A stretch of DNA of 64,000 nucleotides, taken from positions 36,897,974 through 36,961,973 of the forward strand of contig JAOANR010000009.1 of the NCBI GenBank assembly GCA_030278955.1, in the 5' to 3' direction. This DNA comes from Hygrophila difformis (lineage: Eukaryota > Streptophyta > Magnoliopsida > Lamiales > Acanthaceae). Position numbers and translations under genes: made by a program. Under the pieces are notes generated by a model that worked only from the letters and a program-made list of their open reading frames with translations, made no database searches and was not told the DNA's origin. Below are positions 34,801-52,745 of this stretch, one piece after another (positions within the stretch are counted from its first letter, which is position 1; every line of letters starts with the position of its first letter).

Positions 34801-36487
34801 TCAGAAAGGCGAATTTCGTTGATCAAAAAACAAATAAATCCCAAAACGAAATGGCAAACCCTGGACGTACATGCATTAGCTTCTTCTTGTTTTCGATTAA
34901 ACACCAACTGAGGACCAATACTGTCCCCCAACTCACGAGCAAATAGAAGGCCGAAACGCCGAGCTCGCGACCCTGTCGGAGGAGATAGAAAACAGATGTC
35001 AAAAAATCCAGAATGATTAAATAAACTGGTATGGCAGAGTAGGAAGTGGAATATAGAAGTTGTGCGGAAATGATGGCTGTAACATTAATGATCTTTTGAA
35101 ATAATACAACCATGCATTACGAAGATGGAAACAAGCGAGTTCAATGCCAATTTTAATTTATCATTTTAGGAAGATGGTGGTATGGCAGTAACATTGTTGC
35201 ATTGTATACAAATAACACATTAAAATGGTCCTTAGCATGGATAACACGCGGAGATACTCACAAGACGCTAGTAGCAAGAAGTATGTTGGTCCACAGTTAA
35301 TGCCAAAATCAAACGAAATGTCTAGAAGACAAATCCCACCCTAAATTTGGAGAAAATTTCCAGAAAACTGAATTCCAGTAGTTCACAGATCGAAGCAAAA
35401 CCTGAACAACCTCTTAATCTCTGTCCAGTCGACTCGAGCTCCAATCAAAACGCTCGAATTCGGCTTCCGCTGCTCTGACCGCGGAGTGAATAACAGAAAC
35501 GAAGACTCATTCCTACCTTCCGAAATTTCAGCGTCAGTGATGCCATTTTCGCTCCTGTAGAATGAAACCTTAAAAAACTTCGACGAGGAAACTCGGAAAA
35601 ACGAAGTGAATCAGAAATTGAAGTATCTAATAGTGGGATTGAAGATATTCTCACAAATCGGTTATAGTGTTGCAGAAACACAAATTAAAATTACCTTGAC
35701 AATGGGTTTACACCTAAAGTCGGAAAGATGGAGGCGGAGAATGAAGAACTGAGTTAAGGTTTCCATGTGAACCCATTGTTCAGGGAGGTCGGGCAGGGGA
35801 GGAGGAGGGCGGACGCCCTGCTTGCAAGGCCTTTTCTTCCACAATTTCTTGCAATCGGCTCTAAGAAGCGAAAACCCTTCCAATGCCATCGAGCGAAACC
35901 CTGCATTCGCCGACTGCCGCCGCCGTCTCTCACGCGAGGCGAGTGGCTGAGAGATGACGAAGGAGGCTGGATTTCACTCACAGGGTGGCCCGTGATGGCC
36001 AGACCCGTCGGGCTGTGAGCGACGGGCGTTCAGTGGGGATGGGACGGGCTTCGGTCCGCCGAGCCAGGGGCACTTGGTATTTAGGGCGGCGACGCGCCGG
36101 GAAGGCGCGGAGACGGAGGCATCGCGGAAACTGCTCTGTGCTTTCGAGGGAAGGATGAGGAACGGAGTGTCGAAGAAGAAGAAAGGCTAATCAGAAACCC
36201 ATGAATGAATTCATAATTTGGTAAAATGGAAATAGGGTTAAGGATTAGGAGCGTGCGTAAATGAGAGAGAAAGTGGGTGACTGGTGAGGAATATTAGTTA
36301 TAGAGAACACGACAAAACTGAAAAGAAAGCAGTGAAGAGAAGTTGAAGTTAGGCACTGTACTACTGTCTTGGAAGGAGCAAAATGACGGAAGAAAGGGAA
36401 GGAGCAAAGAAAAGGAAGAGAAGGGCGATTGAGGAATTTCACATTTAAAGGTACAGTTCATAAGGTCTCACACTTATATATACTAGA
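31827..36487 (-). mobile_element. Non-autonomous Helitron (4661 bp) carrying a multi-exon gene
   Basis: On the minus strand the element starts TCTAGTATATATAAG at 36487 after an A. It ends CTAG at 31827, followed by T, as expected for insertion between A and T. A perfect 8-bp GC hairpin (GGCGCGCG and CGCGCGCC, 31844-31867) lies 13 bases before the CTAG end. There is no Rep/helicase inside. Sequence on both sides belongs to the CAGCGATG repeat family, consistent with insertion into it. Confidence 0.75.
32508..35889 (-). other. Gene-like multi-exon segment inside the Helitron, function unknown
   Basis: I do not recognise the protein. Exon-like pieces with canonical GT-AG borders and consistent phase can be chained: about 35514-35555 (SENGITDAEISE), 34889-34977 (RRFGLLFARELGDSIGPQLV), 34734-34778 (VIHLVPCDDSALSSIFLPD), 34464-34526 (DTLWKRRGNLNPLLEELEVS), 33860-33904 (VVTVSELQEASAKVN) and 33206-33342 ([20 protein letters not shown]). 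The chain closes at about 33070-33120 ([16 protein letters not shown], stop). A further exon-like ORF with INAGNSLRITTTVRNDGERE lies at 32580-32699. The upstream GC-rich region 35760-36130 resembles a plant promoter and leader. The start codon is uncertain. It is either a gene captured by the Helitron or a fragment of one. Confidence 0.45.
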
Positions 36488-36494
36488 TATATGA

Positions 36495-36620
36495 GCGTTC
36501 ACAAAAAGTGCAATATATTTAAGCGATGGAACAATGTACATTTAAGCGATGAAAAAATGTACATTTCAGCGATGGAAAAATATACATTTCAGCGATATTA
36601 GTATTTCAGTTACAATAAAA
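36495..36620. repeat. CAGCGATG motif array C
   Basis: Four motifs (aagcgatgg, aagcgatga, cagcgatgg, cagcgatat) in the 3' flank of the Ulp1-like pseudogene, homologous to array B. Confidence 0.75.
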
Positions 36621-36653
36621 TATTTTTCCACACCTCAAAAAACAGTTCATTCA

Positions 36654-39598
36654 TCATTGTTTCTTTTTCCGACCCTCTTTTGGCTTAGGTGCTGGTCTCT
36701 TTACCTCAAATGACTGACTCAGCTGGGCAACCAAATGCATCTCTCTATTCACTTCTCCAAGTACAAAATCTTTATGTTGATTGACATCTGACATCAATAT
36801 TTGAGCACAGACCTTGGCTCTTTTTTAGCCAGATTGTACCTTTTGTTCTTGATTTCTGCCAACATGTCATCCATCATCAATCCTTCCAATAATCCATATA
36901 TGACAAGACAAAAACACCACAGCTGTGCTCATCTTTCTGCTCTGCCAACGGGGAGAAAAGCATACGATATGATGCAAACCATTTTTCAGATTTCATCAAT
37001 GTATTTCCCAGCATCCTGATGTTATACCATAGCCTATTCAAAACTATATAATCAGCTGTCCACCCGCTTTTAGCATTCTTGCTGTTGAAGTAAAAAATTC
37101 TTCTCTTTCTCATATCAACAGAAAAAACAACCCAATAGTTTTGTCGACAATATGGGAAGAAGAACTGGAACATTGAGTAAACATATAATTAGAATCTAAT
37201 AATGATCAACTATGTAAACAAAATTATCAAAAGAAAAATGTATCTTACATTCTCTGCATTGAACACCACATCAATCATTTCTTCAGGAAATAGCTTGAAA
37301 TCTTTGATGAATAACTCCACAAGTTCTGCACCATCTTTTAATGGTAAATTTGAATCCACCTCTGCCTCTGCAAATGTCTGTTTCAAAATATACAACATTT
37401 CATGTGTCAAAAAGAAGTTAAATATATATATATATGTATATATATATAAACTCACAGCAAATAATGATAAAATAATATCTCAGCATTGGTTTCCCATTGG
37501 CTCTTTCCAATTCACGACGGTTGATCACTTTCGCATAACAGTTTATAACACTATCCGCAATATCACTATCAACCCTCAGTGTCTCAATGTCAAGCTTCGA
37601 CAAGTTCATTTCATTATCATCATAAACAATCATCTTTTTAGCTTCAACTTTTCCTAGAAGATTTGTAATAATAGCCCAAACAGCCACATTTAACTCTTCT
37701 TGATTACAGGTATATGACGCCTGAAATTCTGGATAGTGTTTAAATTGTATATAACTCATGTCCATGAATGTATACTTAGTGCATTTATCTATAGGCTGGA
37801 GATCAATCATCGTCACTCTAGGGGGCATATACTCCTCCTTCAATTTCTGAAGTGTCTTAGCTCTATCAAATCCAAAATGTTCCTGAAAATTACAGATGAT
37901 ATAGCTGAAAACTATTAATATTTCTCACTGTTAATATTAATATTAACAATCTATAAACATCGCTTAAAATGCTTTACGTCCATCGCTGAAAACAATATAT
38001 AACCATCGCTTAAAATACTAAGAATACATCGCTGAAAATTTGATGAAATTAAAATACCTCTGGATTCTCCAATGCATCCGATACACCTTTCCCTTTCTCA
38101 GGACCATCACGTTCTAACTAAAACAGACAAGAAAAAAAAAAATCAATATAATCATCGGTAAAAACTACTAAGAGAGTCACTGAAATGCAAAAAAAAATAC
38201 CTTTGCATTGTCCAATTCATCTTATACAACTTTCTCATTCTCGGATATGCACAGCGAAAAGGTTGGCACATCTTTTGCATGCATCTATACACCATACTAG
38301 AGTAAGATAGAAAAAATACCTCTATATACATCACAAGTGATATAGCTAAAAACTATTAAAATACCTCTGGATTCTCCAATACACGCGATACATCTTTCTC
38401 AGCGCCATCATGTGCTAACTAAAATCACACAAGAAAATATATCAAACATTTTGTTACTATATAATCCCTATAGCAAACATTTTGTTACTGTACATACATT
38501 CAAAGAATCTAAACAGAAAGGGATTCGGAATCGAATTAAAGATCTCTGCAATAAAAATAAACAACACAGAAAAAGCAAAAAAGAAAAAAGAATGTCTGAA
38601 ACTACATTTATAAAATATTATCAAGTACAACATTTATAAAACTACCTTCGGTACATTTTCTGGAAAATTTTCAATGTCAGGGGCAATTCTCTCTTCAGTT
38701 GTCTCTTTCACATTCCCAGCATCTACAGCACCTCCTTCCCCCCAAACTTGTCACCTCCTGACCTCCTTGACTCATCACAACATTCGCACCTCCTGCTAAT
38801 ATACCCATCAAGGATACTCCTTCACTTGAAGTTATATCAAGATTAGAATTTCCTTAACCAGTACCATCAAAAGGTAAACAACGTTGACCCACATTAATTG
38901 ACTCTTCATCACGAGCAGTGACAGGAGCTAAATCATCTTGACCTGCATCTTGATTACAGGGGGGTGGGGGGGGGTGGTTGTTGAAGAGGATCACCTAAAG
39001 CAGGGGATTGAACAGGATCACCTAAAGCATCAACATCATTTGCGGGTGCTTCATGGCTGGATCCAATGACTGCATCAACACAAGCAAGGGGTTGAACAAG
39101 ATCCATATCAAGTCGGGATGCTTCTATGACTGGATCAACATTGTCTGAAGCATCAACGTCCCTATATTGGCAAGCAAAGTTCACAATAGAGTCCATTGTG
39201 TGAGCAGAAAGATGGACAACTGGTTCAGAATCAGTTGTCTCATTTGCATCAGCTTCATGCACGGGTGAATACATAGAGTGCAAGCTAGAAAGATTGATAG
39301 CTTGTTCATTTGCACTAGCATTCAAATCCTCATTTTCTCCTAACTGCTCATCTCCTCCTGCATCCACACTCATAGAAAGATTGACAGTTAGTTCATTTGC
39401 ACTAGCATTCACACGCTCATTTTCTACTTCTTTTCCACCCCTCCTTTTCTTCTTCAGATCAGAAACAAAAGTGCTAATTCGATCATCATTTTCCACAGTC
39501 TTTTTCACAGCCTTCGATTTCTTCTTAAAGTCATTTTCACACATAATTGATTTTATCCTTTTCCACCCCTCATTTTCTTCTTCCACAGTCTTTTTCAC
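36654..39598 (-). pseudogene. Ulp1-type (C48) protease-like pseudogene
   Basis: The C-terminal catalytic part lies in 36877-37173: FFPYCRQNYWVVFSVDMRKR and KDEHSCGVFVLSYMDYW. The last stretch holds the Cys nucleophile of the SUMO-protease fold. The position where Ulp1 proteins have His before Trp reads Tyr (NYW). Upstream exons at about 37250-37382 and 37480-37843 supply the earlier part of the domain (MIDLQPIDKCTKYTFMDMSY). A 214-codon low-complexity region (38954-39598) with repeated NASANE units is the probable N-terminal linker. Downstream, two frame changes precede AKVCAQILMSDVNQHKDFVL and a basic tail ending at 36654-36656. Such genes are common passengers of plant MULE and CACTA elements. 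It appears inactive. Confidence 0.7.
37960..38040. repeat. CAGCGATG motif array D, inverted
   Basis: Four copies of the reverse motif (catcgctta, catcgctgaaaa) at 20-25-bp spacing within a non-coding part of the Ulp1-like pseudogene, opposite in orientation to arrays A-C. Confidence 0.75.
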
Positions 39599-39925
39599 AC
39601 ATAATTGATTTTATCCTTTGTTACAATTTAATAAGATCTTAAAATTTCAATTCGATCCTACGATTCCGACTCGATCTAAAATCATTTGTTACAATTTAAT
39701 AAGATCTTAAAATTTCAATTAGATCCTACACGAAATAATGTTTCAGTACACATAATTGATTTTATCCTTTGTTACAATTTAATAAGATCTTAAAATTTCA
39801 ATTCGATCCTACACGAAATAATGTTTCAGTACACATAATTGATTTTATCATTTGTTACACTTTAATAAGATCTTTAAATTTCAATTCGATCCTACGATTC
39901 CGACTCGATCTTATGATTTTGATAT
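39597..39925. repeat. Tandem repeat, four units of about 80-90 bp
   Basis: Each unit contains ttgttacaatttaataagat followed by cttaaaatttcaattcgatc. Units begin near 39597, 39687, 39767 and 39851; the middle two also share cacgaaataatgtttcagta. The repeat lies between the Ulp1-like pseudogene and the FTSHI1 3' end. The word cacataattgattttatcc also appears twice in the adjacent coding remnant (39540-39615). Confidence 0.85.
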
Positions 39926-40329
39926 TACAAAGATAAAAATGACCATAACTAAGATCCCGATCTTAAAAACCTTGGTTATGTGCAATGCAAATATTTAAAC
40001 TCCTGCCCCCTTTTTTTCCTTGTATATAAATGCCATTTCATAGAGAGCAATGGAATTCCCCCAGTTTATATGTCGATAATAAAATTACAATGAAGAGGGA
40101 CAAAATTTGCCCAAAATCAATTTCACTTGAGTCATTCTTTGGAAAAAGTTTTCTATTCTACGCTGACCAAAATTTCACCTGATTTCTATATCAATCAAAC
40201 TACCCTGTACCCCTTCAGACCAACAATTGGCAATCTGTTTTGGTTTCTCATCTCACCTTCAGAACAAATTCAGGAAATGGATTATCAGGAGTTTTTTTTT
40301 TTTTTTTCCTTTTTCTTGTCTTTTTCCTA

Positions 40330-47216
<6,887 letters not shown>

Positions 47217-48059
47217 ATTTTAACTAAGACTGGAGGTTTCTCGAACTGGTACTTCTGGGCATTCTTAAATTCAGAGCAAACCTTCGTATATCATCAAATC
47301 AGTGGACTAAATATCAGATAGCAGTCAAAAATCAAAAGGAAGACAACTATTAATCCAGAAAAACATTTAGACAATGAAACGCAAAGCCAGTGGTGAATAG
47401 AGAACAATCAGAATTATAGTTAATTGAATAGAAAAATCTACATTTTGCATTTCAAAACTCAGTCAAAAAAACAACGTACTAACCCTGTGGTCAAATAGTT
47501 AGCTGCATAAGCATAGAGAATTGATATAAATGCAGACAATTGAATTACATTACCAAATATGAGAATAAAGAAAAGGTCTAAATATGAAATGGTAATGGTA
47601 TATCAACAATTAAGGCTGCGATTGAGAAAATTGAGATCTCACATTTTAAAGGGCAACATTAAAAATCTGAATTTATTCAGTCAATATAGAATATACATAA
47701 GTATGTGTGTGTATTAAAAACTCCAACATTTTATTGTGTTCTTCATTCATCCATAAGATCATTACTTATTTCACCAGGTCTTCATAAAAATTTAAACCCA
47801 TTACTCAATTAAGGCATTTTATCATCTAACATCCCTCACCAATTAAGACTAAAAAAGTAATTAAGTTGCAAACAAAAATATCAATCATGGAAAGTCTCCT
47901 TCATAATGAAATAATTAGAACTCATACTAATATTGCAAATCTCAAGTGAATGATGTCAAATATCTTAACTTAAATGTCCCCCAAATGAAAACCGCGAGAA
48001 TAAATCTGCACAACAAGAGTTGATCCATCAGTATAACATTACTCTCCAAAATTATAATA
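47217..48059. other. Upstream region or 5' UTR intron of FTSHI1
   Basis: AT-rich with no ORF of note. If the leader exon at about 49450-49760 is real, this is part of a 5' UTR intron; an acceptor-like CAG lies about 40 bases before the start codon. Confidence 0.4.
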
Positions 48060-48314
48060 CTTTCTCCATTTTTTAAAGTGTTACACTTCATGTTCTCGCG
48101 CAATCCAAGACACATTTTTAATGTTTAATATCTCAATTTATATAAAAGTAAAAATTATAAAAATTTGATATTCTAAATCTATGCGATTACACAAATCCAA
48201 TAAAATCTCACTTGACTATATTTTATCTTATATAATTGTGTTAAAAAATTGAATTAAAGCTATTGAATGAATAATAATACTATGCAAACGTAACACCTAA
48301 AAAAACGGAGGGAG
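48060..48314. mobile_element. Stowaway-type MITE (255 bp)
   Basis: The left end ctttctccattttttaaagt and the inverse of the right end (actccctccgtttttttagg) pair imperfectly. TA flanks both sides (48058-48059 and 48315-48316). The interior is AT-rich, with no ORF. Confidence 0.8.
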
Positions 48315-48724
48315 TAGTTTACAGATACAATATCATAAATCAATTTCCAAAAGAAAATTAAATACAAAATGCAATTCAGAATGCATTGGATAAAACCTTT
48401 TAAGAGAGAATCACCCCAAAGCAATCAACGTAATGATAGGTCAACATGTCACTACTCATTAAAACCCTATTCGAAGTTCATGTACTAAAAGAATAATTCC
48501 CATGACATGCAGATCATTTATAACCTACCAAAAACACAGTCCTGAAGGATCTTTCAGATGTAGAGATTACAGAACAAATCCATTACGAACATGCAGACAT
48601 ACCGAGCACCGAAAACTACCTTCCATTCCATATTTTAATTGATAAATCAATATTGGTTTCATCATTTGATCCATTACCAAACAATCGAAAATTCAGGTAA
48701 ATCCTATAACACCATTAATTGGAC

Positions 48725-49100
48725 ATAAATTTTCAGCACCCACTGTCAAGCATTGAGGAACCCAAAAACGTTATATATAAAAACAAATTAAAAAGAAGTT
48801 GCAGAAAACAATTACGAGTCTTTATTTTTCGGAAGCAATCTATTGTAGCTTCATTTGTTACACTGGAAACACTTCTCTTTCCACTGCACAAATAATATAT
48901 GCATTCAGAAATATAAATTTTCAGCACCCACTGTCAAGCATTGAGGAACCCAAAAACGTTATATATAAAAACAAATTAAAAAGAAGTTGCAGAAAACAAT
49001 GACGAGTCTTTATTTTTCGGAAGCAATCTATTGTAGCTTCATTTGTTACACTGGAAACACTTCTCTTTCCACTGCACAAATAATATATGCATTCAGAAAT
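48725..49100. repeat. Nearly perfect 188-bp tandem duplication
   Basis: Copies 48725-48912 and 48913-49100 differ at only one base that I can see (acaattacgag against acaatgacgag). The unit starts ataaattttcagcacccact. Its position in the putative leader intron or promoter of FTSHI1 and its near identity indicate a very recent event (or an assembly artefact). Confidence 0.92.
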
Positions 49101-49439
49101 TGAAGCATTAAAAATTAGAACAAAATGAACCATTACTATTTCACCAGTTTCTCCAAAATCAACTTGTTTCCAAACTAAACTTAATTCTAATTAATACTCC
49201 AAATTCACAAACCATGAGTAAATCAAACCAAACTTGAAGCAAAGAAGTCATAAAATGGGCCAATCAAACAAATGACAAAATGACAGAAAATCACACAAGT
49301 GAAAGCACAATTAGTGAAGCCATAAATTGACCCAACAGTGAAGCAAAATAGCAAGAAGCAAAATTTTAAGCACAAATTGCACAATTGTAGCAAAGTCTTA
49401 GTGAAGCAAAATCAGTGAGAATCGAAAGATAAGAGTTAC

Positions 49440-49790
49440 ACCTACCTACCTACCGGAAGAGGCGAAGGCGGACCGATCCACCGAGACGAGCGGCGTCGGC
49501 GGATGCGATGGCGGACCGACGGAGGTTGGGATGACGACGGTGAGGCGGGAGAATAGGAATTGTGAACGGCAGAGGAGCAAGACAGACGACGACAGCTGAA
49601 ATGGAGACGCAGACGCGGACTGGCGGAGACTTAGCAGTGTCCACGGCGGTGGTGCAGTGGTGTTCGTTGACACGGGAGGTCGAAAAGGAGAGCGTACGCA
49701 CAGAACTATGGAGGACACAGGACAGAAGGAGGAAGAGAGCGGGGAGTTGAGGTGATAGAAAGGGCAATGCGGCGGATATACACACGGGCC
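49440..49790 (-). promoter_or_regulatory. Putative leader exon and promoter of FTSHI1
   Basis: A GC-rich island in otherwise AT-rich DNA. On the minus strand it ends in CCGGTAGGTAGG, a plausible splice donor, and begins after GTGTATATCC, a weak TATA-like box at about 49770-49780. ORFs on both strands are low complexity and look incidental. No other gene start nearby explains it. This is inference; a transcript would settle it. Confidence 0.4.
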
Positions 49791-49832
49791 TTTTTTTTCT
49801 TTTTTTTTTTTAAGACAAATTAAACAACACTC

Positions 49833-49994
49833 TCTCCCTCCTGTGACATTAACTTTGGCTATTTCCTTTGGTCACAATTTAGGGGTGTTTAGTAAATAAA
49901 GTTGTGTGTAAATTTAGCTAATCCCTCCATCCAACTTATAAGATTATATTTGACTTTTAATAATATTTATTACTAGATTTAACTTTGACTCAAT
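49833..49994. mobile_element. Truncated Stowaway-type MITE
   Basis: Homologous to the left 150 bases of the outer MITE at 12032, including ttagctaatccctccatc and acttttaataatatttatta, but the right part is missing beyond about 49994, where LTR-like sequence begins. Confidence 0.65.
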
Positions 49995-50023
49995 ACTAGA
50001 TTTTTTCGCCCGCTAAATACAGG

Positions 50024-51810
50024 TGTTGAACTAATATGACGATATAATATGAGAATATAGTACTTTTTGAATTACATGATGCCATGGATCGGATTGGATA
50101 CGATTTTGGAAGATGAAAATCAAGGAAACAAAAATAAAAACAATAGGTGAGAATGCCTAGTTGAATACTCAACTTTGGAATCGTCTAACACATGAAGTCT
50201 TCTTACTATTCCCTCAATCGATATTCTCAAGGTGGCTATATGATTGAACACTTCTCAATGTTCAAAAAGAATTCAACCAATGTGGAAGAACTCAATTGTG
50301 ACCTTTCAAACAAAAGATATTCACTCTCCAAGTGTTCATAATATTTTCATTCAAAAGGTAATCAGCAAGAGTCATGGAGGCCATATATATATAGGCAACC
50401 AAAATTACATAGGAAATAAATAACTAGGGATAACAATTAAACAATCCTAATATAATAAACAAGTGTTGAAAATTAAGCCCCACGTCGTGAAAGCAAGAAC
50501 TTCACGTCATGAAACTAAAGAAAGGCTTGCGACGGGTAAAATGGGAGAATAGGCTTCGGGGCTCCGCCTTAACAAGGGACGGGACCTCCGGTCCATAAGG
50601 AAGGCTAAAAATATTCATGTGTCTGCTGGTCCTCCGATCTCGGGTCTTCCCAAGGCATTTGAGCACATTGTATTTGAATTTGAAAATGTAGGCTTTCCCC
50701 GTCATGAGGCTCTTGAGACCTGTCGTGAAACTGTTGGGGCTTTGCGACGTAGCAGCCCTCTTGCGACGGGTTTGTGTACGCCTTGCGACGTGAGCTGCTT
50801 TGGTCTTGCGACGTGGCCGGCCTCTTGCGATGTGAGTGTGTATGTCTTGCGACGGTAGGGTTTTCTCCAAAACTTGAAGGCTTCTGGCCATGGCCGCTGC
50901 TGTTGTGGTGGACAGACAGTGGTTGGAGTGGAGGGATGTCGTCGGAGACTCGAGCGAGACGGGGGCTTGGCAATGGTCAGAGTTGCAGGTGTCGTCGGGG
51001 ACAGCTCCGCGAGGTCGGCGGCTGCTTTCGGCGGAGGAGACTGGTGGCGAGGCAGTAGGTCCTTTTGGGGGTTGGTGGCGGGCGAGGGAACTGGTGACCG
51101 GCGAAGGGACGCCGACGGAGAACAGCAGCCGATCGAAGAAGATGAACGGAGGAGGGAGACGATGCGGCTGGAGTCGATGGCTTTTGGGCCGAACTGGTCA
51201 TGGGTCGCTAGGCCGGTTTGCAAAGTGGCCACTGGTGGCTGGGCCGGGCGCAGTGTTGAGCCGCACAAGTGGAGGAGGTGGCCTGGGCCGGTCAGGAGGT
51301 GGGTTGCTGCTGAGATGGGCTTCGGTCGGGAATGGGCCGGTGGAGTGGTATGACTTGGGCCCAGTTGGAGTGGAGTGGAGTTTGTTGGTTGGATTGCAAC
51401 TAGGCCGGTTGCTCTCCTTGCCAAATGGATCAACTGTTGGACTTGTAGAAGGAATGGGCCTAGGTCGACTTTCAAATGGCTTGAGTCCAATGGATCATTT
51501 CTTGAATTAAATCCAATATCATTTTGGTTTGATCCAACTAGACATGGTAGCCCATTGACCGCCGTTGACCTGCTGACCTCAGGCATTGACTCGCCAGATT
51601 CCGCAGAATTCCGGCGATACTCCGTTGAAGCTCCGGTGGGATTCCGGTGGTCTTTCGATATCCTTCTCGTCCATGATTAGCTTCAATTCTTCCGCTCTCT
51701 TCATAATTAATTCTTCCAGATAACTCAAAATGTTATTTGTTACATTCCACGTATCCGGATCGGGTCGTCTGTCAGTCGGGTTGGGTTGGTTTATCCGGGC
51801 TACCATGCCA
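50024..51810 (-). repeat. LTR-like region, GC-rich, minus orientation
   Basis: Read on the minus strand, a purine tract GAAGGGGGAGAGTA (51811-51824) is directly followed by TGGCATGGTAGCCC, as for a 3' LTR start. A TATA-like ctatatatat lies near 50380. The left end (GTTCAACA) is a guess. The region is unusually GC-rich at 50600-51500, where long ORFs on both strands (for example 50702-51586 minus) have Pro/Ser/Arg-rich translations without recognisable domains. Seven cttgcga words cluster at 50525-50855. No second LTR copy is in the window. Confidence 0.4.
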
Positions 51811-52523
51811 TACTCTCCCCCTTCAAAAGCTTTGGACTCCAAAGCTGGGTGAGAAATTTGAGGGTGGGATCAACCACGAACTTTGACCCTGCACAAACCG
51901 AAATTCCATAAATACTGCATTTTTGTATCAATTCTGTGAAATAAAATTTAACAATAAAATCATTAGAAATGTGATCCAAAATTCAGAGGTATTCTTCCTA
52001 TTCGGTTTTCAATTTGAATTCCAGACTGACACCTTCTTGGCTTGCGACTTCCAATTCCTGCAAGAATAATGGCAATTATCAGATAAATCGATTTTGTCAA
52101 TATTTGGAATGATCTTACCTGATTTACACAGAATTTCATCATCTTGATTTTTATCAGTACCTGCAAAAATATTAACCAAATTTGATTTAGTGTGATCATA
52201 AAAATTTGAAAAATTAAATGCAGAAAAATCATGACACATCAGGTCATCAGCAGATCCTGGAATAATTAATGAACAGTGCTTGGTCGAGCTGGGTCCAGCT
52301 TCTTTTCCTTTGGTGCTAGCCCTTCGAGGCGGTCTTCGCATGCGGGCCTGATAGGCTTCTTCCTCTTCACGAATCTGCCGCATTAAATTCTCTCGATCCG
52401 CTTTAGCGGTAGCTGGGGATTGTGGATAGATAAAATGCTTCGCGCCTTCATGCTTAAAGAAAATTAAACTCTCCCGCGTGAAATATTGAGCATATTTATC
52501 ATAAAGCCAGGGACGTCCTTGTC
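51811..52523 (-). pseudogene. Unrecognised coding remnant next to a purine tract
   Basis: The minus-strand translation at 52383-52525 reads GRPWLYDKYAQYFTRESLIF and then ENLMRQIREEEEAYQARMRR. It continues through a basic, Ser/Thr-rich stretch and ends in several stops before 51811. I cannot assign a family. It lies just upstream of an LTR-like boundary, so it is probably the 3' end of a retroelement coding region. The right limit (about 52523) is where forward gypsy sequence starts. Confidence 0.4.
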
Positions 52524-52745
52524 ACACCGCGTATTTTTCATGTATTTTGTAAACAAACAAACAAATTCAAATTGTTTTGAACTACGTTATGGCTTGATCC
52601 CTTCACAGGGTACGTAGGCAGCTTAGAAATTTTAATTCTAAGTTCAGCCACAAAATAATAAAACAAACAAAAAGGATTAGTTCTTAGCACGAGAAAAGCC
52701 GAAACACAACTTTGAGGACGAAGTTGATTCTTAAGGAGGGTAGAC
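52524..52745 (+). other. 3' untranslated region and polypurine tract of a forward gypsy element
   Basis: It contains the conserved module TTCACAGGGTACGTAGGCAG in plus orientation and ttgaggacgaagttgattc, and ends with the purine tract TTAAGGAGGGTAGAC directly before the LTR. The rest of the element's interior is missing to the left. Confidence 0.75.

Noticed and set aside
49446..49785. Protein-coding gene in the GC island upstream of FTSHI1
   Set aside because: Overlapping ORFs on both strands and frames are incidental to GC richness; a leader exon and promoter explain it better.
50702..51586. 294-codon minus-strand ORF as a host gene
   Set aside because: The translation is low-complexity Pro/Ser/Arg, ORFs of similar length exist on the other strand, and the region looks like a GC-rich LTR.
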